NCBI RefSeq assembly: GCF_000178855.1
Contig: NZ_ADVG01000004.1
Coordinates: 2,170,001-2,234,000, forward strand
Direction of reading: 5' to 3'
DNA: 64,000 nt
From: Ktedonobacter racemifer DSM 44963
Lineage (GTDB): Bacteria > Chloroflexota > Ktedonobacteria > Ktedonobacterales > Ktedonobacteraceae
How positions within the stretch are numbered: position 1 is the first letter of the stretch; every line of letters begins with the position of its first letter. The position numbers and the translations under genes were made by a program. This document shows, one piece after another, positions 17,713 through 27,202 of the stretch. Under the pieces are notes generated by a model. That model saw only the letters and a list, made by a program, of their open reading frames with translations, was not told the origin of the DNA and ran no database searches.

Positions 17713-17925
17713 TTAGCAGCAGGCTATATTGGGGTGATGTATCCCTAATCCTATCGCGACTCCAAGGACGACCAGAGGCATGACCGGGTTGTCTGGTTGC
17801 GTTAACCACTCGACTGCCTGGTGAGCGTAGACCCGCAGGTCTAATTCAAAGCCATCATCACTTCGATCTAGATCCACTTCGAACGCATCACAATCATCAC
17901 GGAGATCCTTATTCTTCAAAGTCAT
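17713..17925 (-). CDS. Candidate RiPP (FxLD-like) precursor peptide
   Basis: 70 residues beginning MTLKNKDLRDDCDAFEVDLD. The acidic N-terminal half holds FEVDL and FELDLRV, like the F-x-L-D leader motif of LanB-associated lanthipeptides. The C-terminal half is short and hydrophobic (VVLGVAIGLGI) and ends in Cys-Cys. It has very few Ser/Thr, which is poor for lanthionine formation. AGGAAGTGAG precedes the ATG. It lies 139 bp upstream of the truncated LanB on the same strand. Leader and context support a RiPP; the core does not look like a normal lanthipeptide. Confidence 0.5.
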   Translation of the reverse strand: MTLKNKDLRDDCDAFEVDLDRSDDGFELDLRVYAHQAVEWLTQPDNPVMPLVVLGVAIGLGIHHPNIACC

Positions 17926-17999
17926 ACTCACTTCCTGCCTTTCTCTGTAGAGATTAACCAACATGTAACATCTCAAGTGTATGGGGAAAGGGCGGTTTT

Positions 18000-18041
18000 G
18001 ACCGGGACAGGAGGAGGACACTTCTGGACATTTTGCCCCAA
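18000..18041 (+). repeat. Conserved block, copy A (upstream of XRE-NB-ARC-TPR gene)
   Basis: A 42-bp block (GGGACAGGAGGAGGACACTT...TTTTGCCCCAA) matches 26963-27005 at about 80% with one gap. It ends 94 bp before the start of the XRE-NB-ARC-TPR gene. It may be a shared promoter or operator element, or a small repeat. Confidence 0.6.
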
Positions 18042-18135
18042 TAGCTTTACTTGCCGATTTCCTTTGTTTATACTGTATGAATAGTCTTGAATGTCGTCAG
18101 CCCATGCTGCATATGTGGAAGGATGAAACGTATCC

Positions 18136-20688
18136 ATGCACTTCGGGAACCGGTTGCGTCAGGAGCGCTTGCGCCTTCACTTATCGCAAGAAGCTCTAGC
18201 AGAGGCTCTGGCGATCTCCGCCAGAAGTATCCGTCGTTGGGAACAAGGGCAGGCTCTTCCTCAAGCCTCGGTCCGGCTCCAGCTTAGTCGCTTTTTCGGC
18301 CTTCGCTCCGAAGCGCTTTTTGAGGATGAGGAGACGCAGACCCCTCATGAGCCTCTCTGGAACGTCCCCTATCCGCGCAACCCCTTCTTCACGGGTCGAG
18401 AAGAGATCCTCACGACACTCCATACGTCCCTCTACGTTGAGCAGATTGCATTCACTCAGGCGTATGCTCTCCAGGGGCTTGGTGGAGTCGGCAAGACACA
18501 AATTGCATTGGAATATGCCTATCGCTACGCGCAGGAGTACCAGGCGGTCTTCTGGATCGGGGCAGAGACTGCTGAGAGCATCATATTCGGTCTGCTACGT
18601 ATTGCTGAATCCCTTCAGGTACCTGAGCGAGACGGTAAGGACCAGCAGCAGGTGATCACAGCAGTCCACCACTGGTTCACGACTCATGATCGGTGGCTAT
18701 TGATCTGCGATAATGTAGAAGACCTGGGTATGTTGAAGCGCTTCCTCCCGCCCGCACGGCAAGGAGCAATCCTGTTCACGACACGCCTGCGGACGCTGGG
18801 AACATCTGCGGAAGGCATAAATCTGTTGCCCATGGAGCATGAGGAAGGAATACTCTTTCTCTTGCGTCGCGCCAAAGTAGTGAAAGCGCAAGCCACCAGC
18901 GAGCAGGTGCGTCAGCTCTCTACGCAAATGTCTCTTCAGTATGCGGCGGGGGTGGAACTGGTCACAGCCACGGGAGGATTGCCCCTGGCGCTCGATCAGG
19001 CGGGGGCCTACCTGGAAGAAACGCAGTGCGGTCTGCCAGCCTACCTGGATCTCTTTCGCACACGGCGTGCCATTCTGCTCCAACAACGAGGAGAGGGGGC
19101 GCTTGATCATCCGGCGTCCGTTTCCACCACGTTTACCCTGGCAATCACGGTAACGGCTCAACGCCACCCGGTGGTATGGGACCTTTTGCGAGTCTGCGCG
19201 CTACTCCAACCAGACGCTATTCCCGATGAACTCTTTCGCCAGGGAGCGAGGCATCTTGGCGCAATGCTGGAGGCCGCCTGTGGTGACGCACTGGACTGGA
19301 ACCAGGTGGTTGCCGTCGCATGCTCCTATTCCTTGCTGTTGCGCCAACCAGAGGCGCAGGCGTTGTCCATCCATCGGCTCGTGCAGGCGGTCCTCCTGGA
19401 TATTATGACGGAGGCAGAGCGGAAAGAGTGGGCCTCGCGCGTTGTTGAAGCGCTCGACGCGGTGTTTCCAGAAGAGCAACCGATGAAAGAGTATACCACC
19501 TGGAAGAAGCAGTGTGATCGATTGATATCGCATGTGCTGCTCTGTTTACATCGAGCTGGAGACTCTGAAGACTCTCTCGCTCTGGCTTCCCTAGCCTACA
19601 AGACAGCTCAGTATTTGCGGGAACGTGGACAATATGGAGAGGCAAAGCCATATTATCAGCGCGCATTACATATCCGGGAGCAGATACTAGGGCCAGATCA
19701 CTATGAAACAGCCAGCGTGCTCCATAATCTGGCAGTCCTCTACTGGAAGATGGGCAAGTATGCCGAGGCGGAACCGCTCCTTCAGCGTGCATTGCTCATC
19801 AGGGGAAAGACCTTGGATATGGATCATCCTGATGTGGCCACGACGCTGAATTATCTGGCACTTCTCTATTGGAAGATGGGCAAGTATGCCGAGGCGGAAC
19901 CGCTCCTTCAGCGCGCGTTGCATATCTGGGAGCAGGCTCTGAATCCCGATCACCCGAATATTGCTTACCCACTCAATAACCTGGCAATTCTCTATGCAGA
20001 ACAGGGCAAATATGCGGAGGCTGAGCCCCTTTTTCAGCGCGCATTGCACATCTGGGAGCAGAGCAAGGGATCTGAGCATCCCGATGTAGCCCAAGCACTC
20101 CATAACCTGGCTGAACTCAGCCTAATACAGGAGAAATATGCTGAGGCAGAATCACTCTATCAACGGGTCCTTCACCTTCGTGTACAGGCTCATGGCCCTG
20201 ATCACCCTAGTGTTGCTGAAACACTTAATAGCCTGGCCACACTCTATCAAAATCAGGGCAAATTTGCAGAAGCGGAGGCGCTCTATCAAAGAGTGTTGCA
20301 TATTTGGGAACAGAGCCAGGGAGCAGATCATCCCTATGTAGCTCTGGTACTCAATGAACTAGCGAACCTCGCACGTGATCAGGGCAAGTACGCGGAAGCG
20401 GAGCCCCTCTATCAGCAGACACTCTCCATCCGAGAGCAGCAGCTTGGGCAGCAGCATCCAGAGACGGCGCAAACATTGCATGACATGGCCATCTTCTCGC
20501 AGAAGCAGGGCGACTTGCGCAAAGCGCTCTCCTTTGCTGAGCGAGCCCTGGAGATTCGCTCACAGTCTTTGGGAGAGGAACACCCTAAAACAGTCACGAC
20601 TCGGGAACTCTACGCTCAACTTGCGCAGAAACAGGGAGGAGCAGAGCAAGGCCTGCCCTCCCCAGAAACTAGCCGCATGGATGCCTGA
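18136..20688 (+). CDS. XRE-HTH / NB-ARC ATPase / TPR signalling protein
   Basis: 850 residues in three parts. Residues 1-60 are an XRE helix-turn-helix (LSQEALAEALAISARSIRRW). Residues 80-350 are an NB-ARC NTPase with P-loop GLGGVGKTQ, Walker B WLLICDNVED and the GLPLALDQAGAYL helix. From about 480, eight kinesin-light-chain-type TPRs of 42 residues follow (GKYAEAEPLLQRAL). Such STAND proteins sense a ligand through the repeats and oligomerise on ATP. Targets may be DNA through the XRE domain. Repeats 2 and 3 share 44 identical bases (19744-19787 and 19870-19913), a recent duplication or conversion. It is convergent with the kinase operon. Confidence 0.92.
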   Translation: MHFGNRLRQERLRLHLSQEALAEALAISARSIRRWEQGQALPQASVRLQLSRFFGLRSEALFEDEETQTPHEPLWNVPYPRNPFFTGREEILTTLHTSLYVEQIAFTQAYALQGLGGVGKTQIALEYAYRYAQEYQAVFWIGAETAESIIFGLLRIAESLQVPERDGKDQQQVITAVHHWFTTHDRWLLICDNVEDLGMLKRFLPPARQGAILFTTRLRTLGTSAEGINLLPMEHEEGILFLLRRAKVVKAQATSEQVRQLSTQMSLQYAAGVELVTATGGLPLALDQAGAYLEETQCGLPAYLDLFRTRRAILLQQRGEGALDHPASVSTTFTLAITVTAQRHPVVWDLLRVCALLQPDAIPDELFRQGARHLGAMLEAACGDALDWNQVVAVACSYSLLLRQPEAQALSIHRLVQAVLLDIMTEAERKEWASRVVEALDAVFPEEQPMKEYTTWKKQCDRLISHVLLCLHRAGDSEDSLALASLAYKTAQYLRERGQYGEAKPYYQRALHIREQILGPDHYETASVLHNLAVLYWKMGKYAEAEPLLQRALLIRGKTLDMDHPDVATTLNYLALLYWKMGKYAEAEPLLQRALHIWEQALNPDHPNIAYPLNNLAILYAEQGKYAEAEPLFQRALHIWEQSKGSEHPDVAQALHNLAELSLIQEKYAEAESLYQRVLHLRVQAHGPDHPSVAETLNSLATLYQNQGKFAEAEALYQRVLHIWEQSQGADHPYVALVLNELANLARDQGKYAEAEPLYQQTLSIREQQLGQQHPETAQTLHDMAIFSQKQGDLRKALSFAERALEIRSQSLGEEHPKTVTTRELYAQLAQKQGGAEQGLPSPETSRMDA

Positions 20689-20699
20689 TCTGTATAATA

Positions 20700-21611
20700 T
20701 TACTTTAAATGCATGTCAAGCAGTGGCCGACTCGTTTGCGTTGCGATCAGTGAGAGGAGATTGGCAAACTCTTGCTCATACTGGTCTCGCGGGAGCTCTG
20801 AGACGTAGAGTGAGTACATGCGCTTTGCTACGTATGGCTGCTGCCAGCGAATACTCTTCTCGCCATCGCCGATTTCGTAGGTCCAGTTGTTTGGATCTGA
20901 TGATGATTTATGTTGTTTGACAAGCGCGAAGTAGCGAACGTCGCCCCATAGGAGAATCACTTCCCCGCCAGGATACCAGGCTGTCAAGCCTTCCTCCGTC
21001 GCTTCAAGCTCTGGACAGAGCCAGCGACGCATCCTCAAGTTTACAAAGACTCCCAGGGCGGTCCAGGCTACCCACAAGATGATTGCAAGAACGACAAACC
21101 TGAGCCAGGTATCCAGTGCTGTCGCTGTGCCGCCATAGTCGTTCAGCAAGGTGGCCCAGGTGGAGTAAAGTGACCAGAGTAATAGGAGGATGGCCCCAAA
21201 ACATAGGAGAATGAGAATGAAGTTTAAGATGATTGGTGCCAGGTTGAGACGAATGCCCAGCCATATCGGCGTTGACTCCAAAACATCCTGGTTCTGCGCG
21301 GGCTGAAATTGCGCGCGTTCCTGCCACTCCCCACTGAGGATCTGCTGGCGGCGTGAGACGCCCTGGTAATATGAGCGTTGAGCCTGAACAATACTAAGAA
21401 TCAGGAGTATGGGGACGACAATGACTATGAAGGCGAATTCTATCTGCCCTCGCTCAGGAAGAATTTGCAGATTGAAACTCACCATAAGCAACAAGAGAAG
21501 GATACTCACGCCGAAAAGAAAGACCTGCACGACAGACCATAGGACACTCAAGCTCTTCCACCGCTGCGATGGATCAAATCGCATAGCCATAGCCGATGAT
21601 ATACTATTCAT
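20700..21611 (-). CDS. Membrane protein of unknown function, last gene of the kinase operon
   Basis: 303 residues with two pairs of membrane helices (near residues 25-80 and 120-190), then a soluble C-terminal domain of about 90 residues with alternating strands and WGDVRYFALVK, resembling PH-like or YcxB-type membrane-protein tails. I do not recognise the family firmly. Its ATG overlaps the upstream kinase stop by 8 bp, so it is made together with the kinases and could be a target or an anchor. Confidence 0.75.
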   Translation of the reverse strand: MNSISSAMAMRFDPSQRWKSLSVLWSVVQVFLFGVSILLLLLMVSFNLQILPERGQIEFAFIVIVVPILLILSIVQAQRSYYQGVSRRQQILSGEWQERAQFQPAQNQDVLESTPIWLGIRLNLAPIILNFILILLCFGAILLLLWSLYSTWATLLNDYGGTATALDTWLRFVVLAIILWVAWTALGVFVNLRMRRWLCPELEATEEGLTAWYPGGEVILLWGDVRYFALVKQHKSSSDPNNWTYEIGDGEKSIRWQQPYVAKRMYSLYVSELPRDQYEQEFANLLSLIATQTSRPLLDMHLK

Positions 21612-23250
21612 TTTCTATCATTCTTACCTTTCTGAAGTTGTCTAACTGCGCCAATCCAACCTCAATCCCGGCAACCAGTGGTGCCAGAAAGAGGCCGCCG
21701 CCAAGACAGTGCGCGCAGTCTATGGCAGACATAACCAGGGCAGCAATTGGCCCATTCATAAACATCCAGCCGCCCTCCCCTATACGAAGTGTGGGAGAGA
21801 GAAAAGGTCCCCCCACGATTTCCAAGAGGAACATCATCCACGAAGAGGAGAGAACAAAGGCCAGGCTCAGAATGCCCCAACTCGCCAGGAAGCTGCGCTG
21901 CCGACGATATTGACGATATTCCAATAAAACACCGCTTAAGCAGGCACACAATAGCGTGGTACTTGTAAACACCAGGATGGGTCCCAACGCCTGGGGATAC
22001 AAGATGTAGAGCAGCAAACCCGTGAGAAACATGGCACAGCATCCCCGCCACCAGCCAAGCATGGCACCAGCTAGTAACATCCAGGTGCCAACGAATACCC
22101 ATAAGAGAAAAATAAACAAGACGACATTTAAACCCTCGGGAGAGAGAGCCCCACCCGGTGTAGCCGCACCTGAAGATGTGGGTGGTCTCAATACATAGGC
22201 CAGCAGGATGAGTAGCGCAAGGCTCACTATATATCCTGGGATGACCAGTATGTCACGCCAGCGGGGTGCACCGCGAAAGAGCGGGAAATGCTTTATATTG
22301 TCCTCAACGAGAGGCTGAGAAGGTGTATAAGCGGGTGATTGTTCACTTTCGTCCGTATCTTCTTCATCGGTATCTCTCAGCACCATCGCGGTCTGCTCCG
22401 CCGAAGATGGCTCATCCCCTTTCCCTTCGCTGATCCTTCTCGCGGCCCGTTCCTGCTGATCGACCGCGTCCTGAAACGCCTTCGCAAATGCCTGGAGCGA
22501 GGGGAAACGCTGCTCTGGCTCCTTCTCCAGCGCTCTTAGCACAACGTGTTCAACGGCTGATGAGAGCCCTGTCTGCTGACGAAGAGAAGGCACGGGCGCA
22601 GAATAATGCTGGGAGAGTATTTCCGCGAAGGTACCTTGAAAGGGGACGTGTCCACATAGCCACTCATAGACGATAATGCCGAGCGCATACTGGTCGCTGG
22701 CGGCTACGGCTTGCTGGTACATCTGCTCAGGGGCAGCATAGGTTGGTGTACCGACAATTCCACCGGTCATACTCCGACTCTGCGAGGCAATGCTAAAGTC
22801 AGTCAGAAGAATTTCCCCATGCGCCCCTATCAGAAGATTTTTGGGTTTGACATTCCGATGGATAATCTTTTGTTCATGTGCGTATTGCAACGCTGCCGCT
22901 ATCTGCTGAACATAGTTATTCACCTGGGTCAGAGGTACGCGAGTGCCAGAGGGGTGACGCATTTGGAGCGAGCCTCCTGGAGCATAGGACATAACCAGGA
23001 AGGGTGTTCCCTCATCAAGATCAAAATTTAGTATGCGCATGATATGGGGATGCTCCAGGCGAGCCAAGATATAAGCCTCTTGCTCAAAAAGCTCTCTGTG
23101 CTCCTTTTGCAATTCCTGCGCATGCAATACTTTGATCACGGCCTGGGTGCCCAGATGTATGTGCTCAGCCAGGTACACCCGGGCAAGTTTGCTCTCACCC
23201 AGTAGTTTGAGCAGGCGATAGTTACCAAGATGTTCTTTATAGTTGACCAT
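21604..23250 (-). CDS. Membrane Ser/Thr kinase homologue, degenerate active site
   Basis: 548 residues: an N-terminal kinase domain (1-270) and a C-terminal part with about five membrane helices. The ATP-anchoring Lys is kept (AVIK, K40), but the Gly-rich loop reads LGESKLARVY, the catalytic HRD is HRN (HRNVKPKN, N133) and DFG is DFS (151-153). Losing the catalytic Asp should cripple phosphotransfer. It follows the canonical kinase by 35 bp and overlaps the next membrane gene. It may be a regulatory partner of its paralogue. Confidence 0.88.
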   Translation of the reverse strand: MVNYKEHLGNYRLLKLLGESKLARVYLAEHIHLGTQAVIKVLHAQELQKEHRELFEQEAYILARLEHPHIMRILNFDLDEGTPFLVMSYAPGGSLQMRHPSGTRVPLTQVNNYVQQIAAALQYAHEQKIIHRNVKPKNLLIGAHGEILLTDFSIASQSRSMTGGIVGTPTYAAPEQMYQQAVAASDQYALGIIVYEWLCGHVPFQGTFAEILSQHYSAPVPSLRQQTGLSSAVEHVVLRALEKEPEQRFPSLQAFAKAFQDAVDQQERAARRISEGKGDEPSSAEQTAMVLRDTDEEDTDESEQSPAYTPSQPLVEDNIKHFPLFRGAPRWRDILVIPGYIVSLALLILLAYVLRPPTSSGAATPGGALSPEGLNVVLFIFLLWVFVGTWMLLAGAMLGWWRGCCAMFLTGLLLYILYPQALGPILVFTSTTLLCACLSGVLLEYRQYRRQRSFLASWGILSLAFVLSSSWMMFLLEIVGGPFLSPTLRIGEGGWMFMNGPIAALVMSAIDCAHCLGGGLFLAPLVAGIEVGLAQLDNFRKVRMIENE

Positions 23251-23285
23251 TCTTCCTTCTCTCCAGATAAGCAGACTCTCAGCAG

Positions 23286-24881
23286 CTATTGTGTCCGCTG
23301 ATCATGGATGTCACTTCGATGCTGCTGAGCCTTCACTTGTGGCAATGGCAAGCGGCGCAATGATGGCATAGAGGTAGACACTATCCACTCCAGGCTCGCG
23401 GCCAGCAGCGACGCTGCAATTGGTAGAATTGTTAATGATGTTGGATGAGATATTGAGATACTGATAAACGGACAATAAAGCGGTTGCCGAAAAATGAATG
23501 AATTGAGCGAGATTGAAGCGACCATACTTACAAGGGTAAGCAGCAATGATGACAGAAACTGATACGCTATTTTGCGCTCCTGCCAGGCCCCTGCTCCGGC
23601 GGTTATGACAATCTGTGCCAGCGTCGTACCTAGAGCGGTGAAGAGGGGAATGCGCCCTTGTAACAGCAGTGGCGTCAAAACAAGGCTATAGACAAACGCG
23701 ACCACCAGTGGCGCGCGTCTGCTTCCCAATACCGGACCGATAAGCAGAAGCCAGGCGAGAAGACAGAGTGAGGGCAACTGATTCTCGTTCAGGTATGAGT
23801 AGAGAGCACCATCTCCAATCAACGTTGGGAGCAGAAGCAACAGTGGGAAGACACAGGCCACCAGGGTTACGAGAACGCCACCACGCCCGAACGCCTCTCG
23901 CTGGAGAGGGAAAATAGCGGTATGTTCTGGCCTCTCTTCACCAGGTGAGAGATAGAGTGCGCCGGTCAAAGCGGCGACGTTCACGTCGGATACAGTAGTT
24001 TCCAGATGAGCAATTTGCTGATCCTGTTGGTACTGATCAGGCACAGCAACAAAGGCGGAGGCAGGCAAGGCGCTCGCTTTTCGGAGAGCCTGCGCGAACT
24101 CAAGTACCGAAGTAAAACGTTCTGTGGGCTCCTTCGCCAACGCTTTGTGTATGACGTGCTCCACCTCTTGTGGTATCGCAAGAGATGGAGGAAACGATGG
24201 TGGGGGAGCTGATAGATGTTGCAGCATCGTCTGCGTTGATGATCCCTGAAATGGTCGTTCCCCGCAGAGCCATTCATAGGCTATGACAGCCAGCGCATAC
24301 TGATCGCTTGCTGGCTCCGGTCGCCTCTGCACCTGTTCAGGGGCCATATAAGCTGCTGTGCCTGCTACATGGTGGCCTTCAGATGAGGGATCCTGAACCA
24401 TGATCGCAATGCCAAAATCACTCAAGAGCAATTGCCCATGACGCCCAAAGAGAATGTTCTCTGGCTTCACATCACGGTGCACAACGTGATGCTGGTGAGC
24501 GCACTGGAGCGCATCGGCAACCTGGCTTACATACTCGACAACCTGTGGCAGGGGTACGCAACTACCTCTGGGGACGCGTTGTCGCAGCGTCCCTCCTGAT
24601 GCATAGTTCATTACCAGGTAAGGGGTATGTTCCACAATCCCAAAGTCAAGCACACGTACGATATGGGGATGCTCAAGCTGAGCAATCAAGCGTGCTTCCT
24701 GACGAAAGCTATCAAGCTTGTCCTCGCCATCCAGGCGGTTATGCAATAGCTTGATAGCGACCAGCATATCCAGGTGCTCCTGCCTGGCAAGGTAGACATC
24801 TGCAAAACCGCCTCTCCCTATTCGCTGCAATAAACGAAAGGCATGCAGGTCTGGCAGGTCATTCAGATTGTCGTCGATCAT
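23286..24881 (-). CDS. Membrane Ser/Thr protein kinase, canonical
   Basis: About 531 residues. Every Hanks motif is present: GRGGFADVY loop, VAIKLL lysine, HRDVKPEN catalytic loop, SDFGIA and APEQ in the activation segment. A linker of about 70 residues and five or six membrane helices follow, a topology shared by all three kinases here. The start at 24881 has AGAGG 9 nt upstream; an upstream in-frame start at 24935 is less likely. This is probably the only active kinase of the operon. Confidence 0.9.
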   Translation of the reverse strand: MIDDNLNDLPDLHAFRLLQRIGRGGFADVYLARQEHLDMLVAIKLLHNRLDGEDKLDSFRQEARLIAQLEHPHIVRVLDFGIVEHTPYLVMNYASGGTLRQRVPRGSCVPLPQVVEYVSQVADALQCAHQHHVVHRDVKPENILFGRHGQLLLSDFGIAIMVQDPSSEGHHVAGTAAYMAPEQVQRRPEPASDQYALAVIAYEWLCGERPFQGSSTQTMLQHLSAPPPSFPPSLAIPQEVEHVIHKALAKEPTERFTSVLEFAQALRKASALPASAFVAVPDQYQQDQQIAHLETTVSDVNVAALTGALYLSPGEERPEHTAIFPLQREAFGRGGVLVTLVACVFPLLLLLPTLIGDGALYSYLNENQLPSLCLLAWLLLIGPVLGSRRAPLVVAFVYSLVLTPLLLQGRIPLFTALGTTLAQIVITAGAGAWQERKIAYQFLSSLLLTLVSMVASISLNSFIFRQPLYCPFISISISHPTSLTILPIAASLLAASLEWIVSTSMPSLRRLPLPQVKAQQHRSDIHDQRTQ

Positions 24882-24963
24882 GAGTCGTGCCTCTGATTGC
24901 CTCTGCGAAACCCTGAGCACGTTAGCCCTGGTCACGCCAATGAAGTTGGGTTTAGTGAAGAAG

Positions 24964-26691
24964 TTATACAGACTGGATCGAAGCTTGCCTGCGCCGTTGA
25001 TGACTAAGCACGATAGCCTGGATAATGGCTTCCAGGCCTACCATCAATGGTGGTACGATGATCAGCGAGATCCAGGGAGTCTGGCCAATAACTCCAATGG
25101 TCAGGGTTTGCTGTAAATTTCCTAGCAGTGGCGCAGCAAGGGCATAAGCAATATTAGTCCAGAGAATCATACCCAGGACCGCCAGGGTATAGATACCCCA
25201 GGAAATGAACAGGTTGCGCTTCTTGCGCCGCTCATACACTTTGCCTACCACAAAGGCAAAGGCCATCGATCCCAGGAGCGAGATCGCCAGGGGAATGAGC
25301 ACCTGTGCTGGAGAGGGTATCTTCAGGTAAAATTTGATTGTGCCAGGCGCAAGATTCGTGGGATCCGAGGCGCTCTGGTTTGCGGGATCGATTAGAAGAA
25401 ACACGGCCAGTAACCCAAGCGTGGAACCGGTGTAATAGATCAGATTGATAATAGTCCCACGCCATGCTCCAAACACCGGGCCGGTCATGTAGCTTGTCAA
25501 GAAGGAGAGTATAGCTGTGATGACCTCAAAGCCAATCATCGCTCCTGCATACTCTGCTAACAGGTTTGAGAAGGCTGCTGGATCCTGAGCATTCATATTG
25601 GTAACAAAGTCATTTAAGCCATTATAGAGTCTCAGGTAGACCAGGCCTTGCAGGAGCAAGGCAATTGCACAGTACACACCTACTACCCGCAGATCCCGGA
25701 TCTGGAAAGGGCCACGCACGACTGGCAAGACCATGGGTTTTCCCGAGGCTGCCGTACCTGCCTCGAACTGGCGAGACTGCGATGCTGGATCGTATCCCGA
25801 GCCTGTATGGGGCGCTCCAACTCCGGTTTGTCCCTGGTAGCTCGAAACAAGCGCGCCAGAGGTCACCGCCTGGATTTCCTTGCCATCGGCAGCATCTTGC
25901 AAGGCAGCGACAAAACTCAGCATAGAGGGGAAGCGTGCCGCTGGATTTTTGCTGAGTGCTCGCGAGAGCACCGCGTTTATCCCAGGTGGCAGGTCAGGTG
26001 AGGCATCAAGCGGAGGTGGGGGAGCGCTCTCCTGTTGCTTTATCACCTCCATAAATGATCCCTGGAAAGGCAAATGGCCACTCAGCAACTCATAAGCAAT
26101 AACTGCCAGGGAATATTGGTCACTTGCTGGTTCAGGGCGCCCCTGGCGCTGTTCAGGTGCCAGATACGCAACCATTTCTATCAGGTTGCTTTGCTCTTGA
26201 AATTGCGTTGTCATCGTGAGCGATGTCAGTTCCGGTGGACGAAGAAGCATAGTATCGTTTGTGTCAATCCATATCTGTTCAGGGCGAATATCGTGGTGGA
26301 CCAAACCATGCTCATGCATGTACTGGAGGGCGCTGGCAACCTGGCTTACAGTATCGAGCACAACGGCGAGCTCAACCTTGCTTTCCAGGGGATAGCGCTG
26401 ACGCAATGTTTCTCCGGCCATAGTAGCCACGACCAGGTATGGAATGTGCTCCTTTTCTCCATAGTCATAAATCGATAGCAGATGAGGATGCTTCAAGCGT
26501 ATCAGGGGCTCTATCTCTGCCCGAAAACGCTCGCGAGCATCTTCATTCTCGATAGTGCTGTGAAACAAATGTATGGCGACAGGTGTTTCTTGATTACGAA
26601 GCTGTGCAAGGTAGATTTCGCTCGTAGCACGTTGTTCTAGAAGACGCATAAGGTGATACTGGTCGATCTGATGATCAACATGGCCTGCCAT
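24964..26691 (-). CDS. Membrane pseudokinase, first gene of the kinase operon
   Basis: 575 residues, paralogous to the two downstream genes. The ATP lysine is His (VAIH, H41), the catalytic loop is HHDIRPEQ (R to H, K to R, N to Q), the DFG segment is replaced by RPPEL, and no Gly-rich loop is visible (LEQRATSEIY). ATP transfer is very unlikely. The C-terminus has about five membrane helices. It probably acts as a scaffold, sensor or allosteric partner for the canonical kinase 83 bp downstream. Confidence 0.9.
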   Translation of the reverse strand: MAGHVDHQIDQYHLMRLLEQRATSEIYLAQLRNQETPVAIHLFHSTIENEDARERFRAEIEPLIRLKHPHLLSIYDYGEKEHIPYLVVATMAGETLRQRYPLESKVELAVVLDTVSQVASALQYMHEHGLVHHDIRPEQIWIDTNDTMLLRPPELTSLTMTTQFQEQSNLIEMVAYLAPEQRQGRPEPASDQYSLAVIAYELLSGHLPFQGSFMEVIKQQESAPPPPLDASPDLPPGINAVLSRALSKNPAARFPSMLSFVAALQDAADGKEIQAVTSGALVSSYQGQTGVGAPHTGSGYDPASQSRQFEAGTAASGKPMVLPVVRGPFQIRDLRVVGVYCAIALLLQGLVYLRLYNGLNDFVTNMNAQDPAAFSNLLAEYAGAMIGFEVITAILSFLTSYMTGPVFGAWRGTIINLIYYTGSTLGLLAVFLLIDPANQSASDPTNLAPGTIKFYLKIPSPAQVLIPLAISLLGSMAFAFVVGKVYERRKKRNLFISWGIYTLAVLGMILWTNIAYALAAPLLGNLQQTLTIGVIGQTPWISLIIVPPLMVGLEAIIQAIVLSHQRRRQASIQSV

Positions 26692-27202
26692 AACGCTCTA
26701 TCTATCCCTTCTATCGTAGAGCAGGGTATTCGCCGTCATACTCTTCTGCTTCTGACAGCAGCCACTTCCACCCTGGAAGGGATGCCTTCACTTGGCATGT
26801 CGTCAAAGCATTTGCTAACTCTGAACAGTGGCTAGTGTGCGCTCAGGCAAATGAATGGCATCATGTGTGGCATGGAGATGGTCTACGAAAAGCCCTCTGC
26901 TTCTTCGCTGGCGAGGAAACGCTGGTTTCTGTATTAGAAGTGTACGAGGAAAAGGAAGATCCTACCAGGACAGGAGCAGGACACTTTCAGGCCACTTTGC
27001 ACCAAGCACCCTATATACTCACTATCTTTGCTTTTCCTGCCAATACATGTTTGTGTTAACTGAAGACATTAATGGTGAGAGGAGTCAGCACCTGCTCTAG
27101 CAGCATGTTCAATCAGCTCACGTTGCACACACCTCTCACCAGCAATAGGCATCGGAAGCTGAGAGATATTGTCAACTTACTGATCGAAGAGAACCATGTT
27201 GC
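26692..27202. other. Gene-free region with conserved block and one inverted repeat
   Basis: About 510 bp between the kinase operon start and the thioredoxin-like gene end. It holds the conserved block at 26963-27005. A TGGTGAGAGG/CCTCTCACCA inverted repeat (27073-27082/27132-27141) with a 49-nt loop may end the thioredoxin transcript. The kinase promoter should be near 26700-26800. No convincing coding frame. Confidence 0.4.
26963..27005 (+). repeat. Conserved block, copy B (orphan)
   Basis: About 80% identical to 18000-18041 and in the same orientation, but no XRE or TPR gene follows. Either the downstream gene was lost or the block is a mobile regulatory repeat. Confidence 0.55.

Noticed and set aside
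19621..20640. Regularly spaced repeats that might suggest a CRISPR array
   Set aside because: They are 126-bp coding repeats giving 42-residue TPR units.
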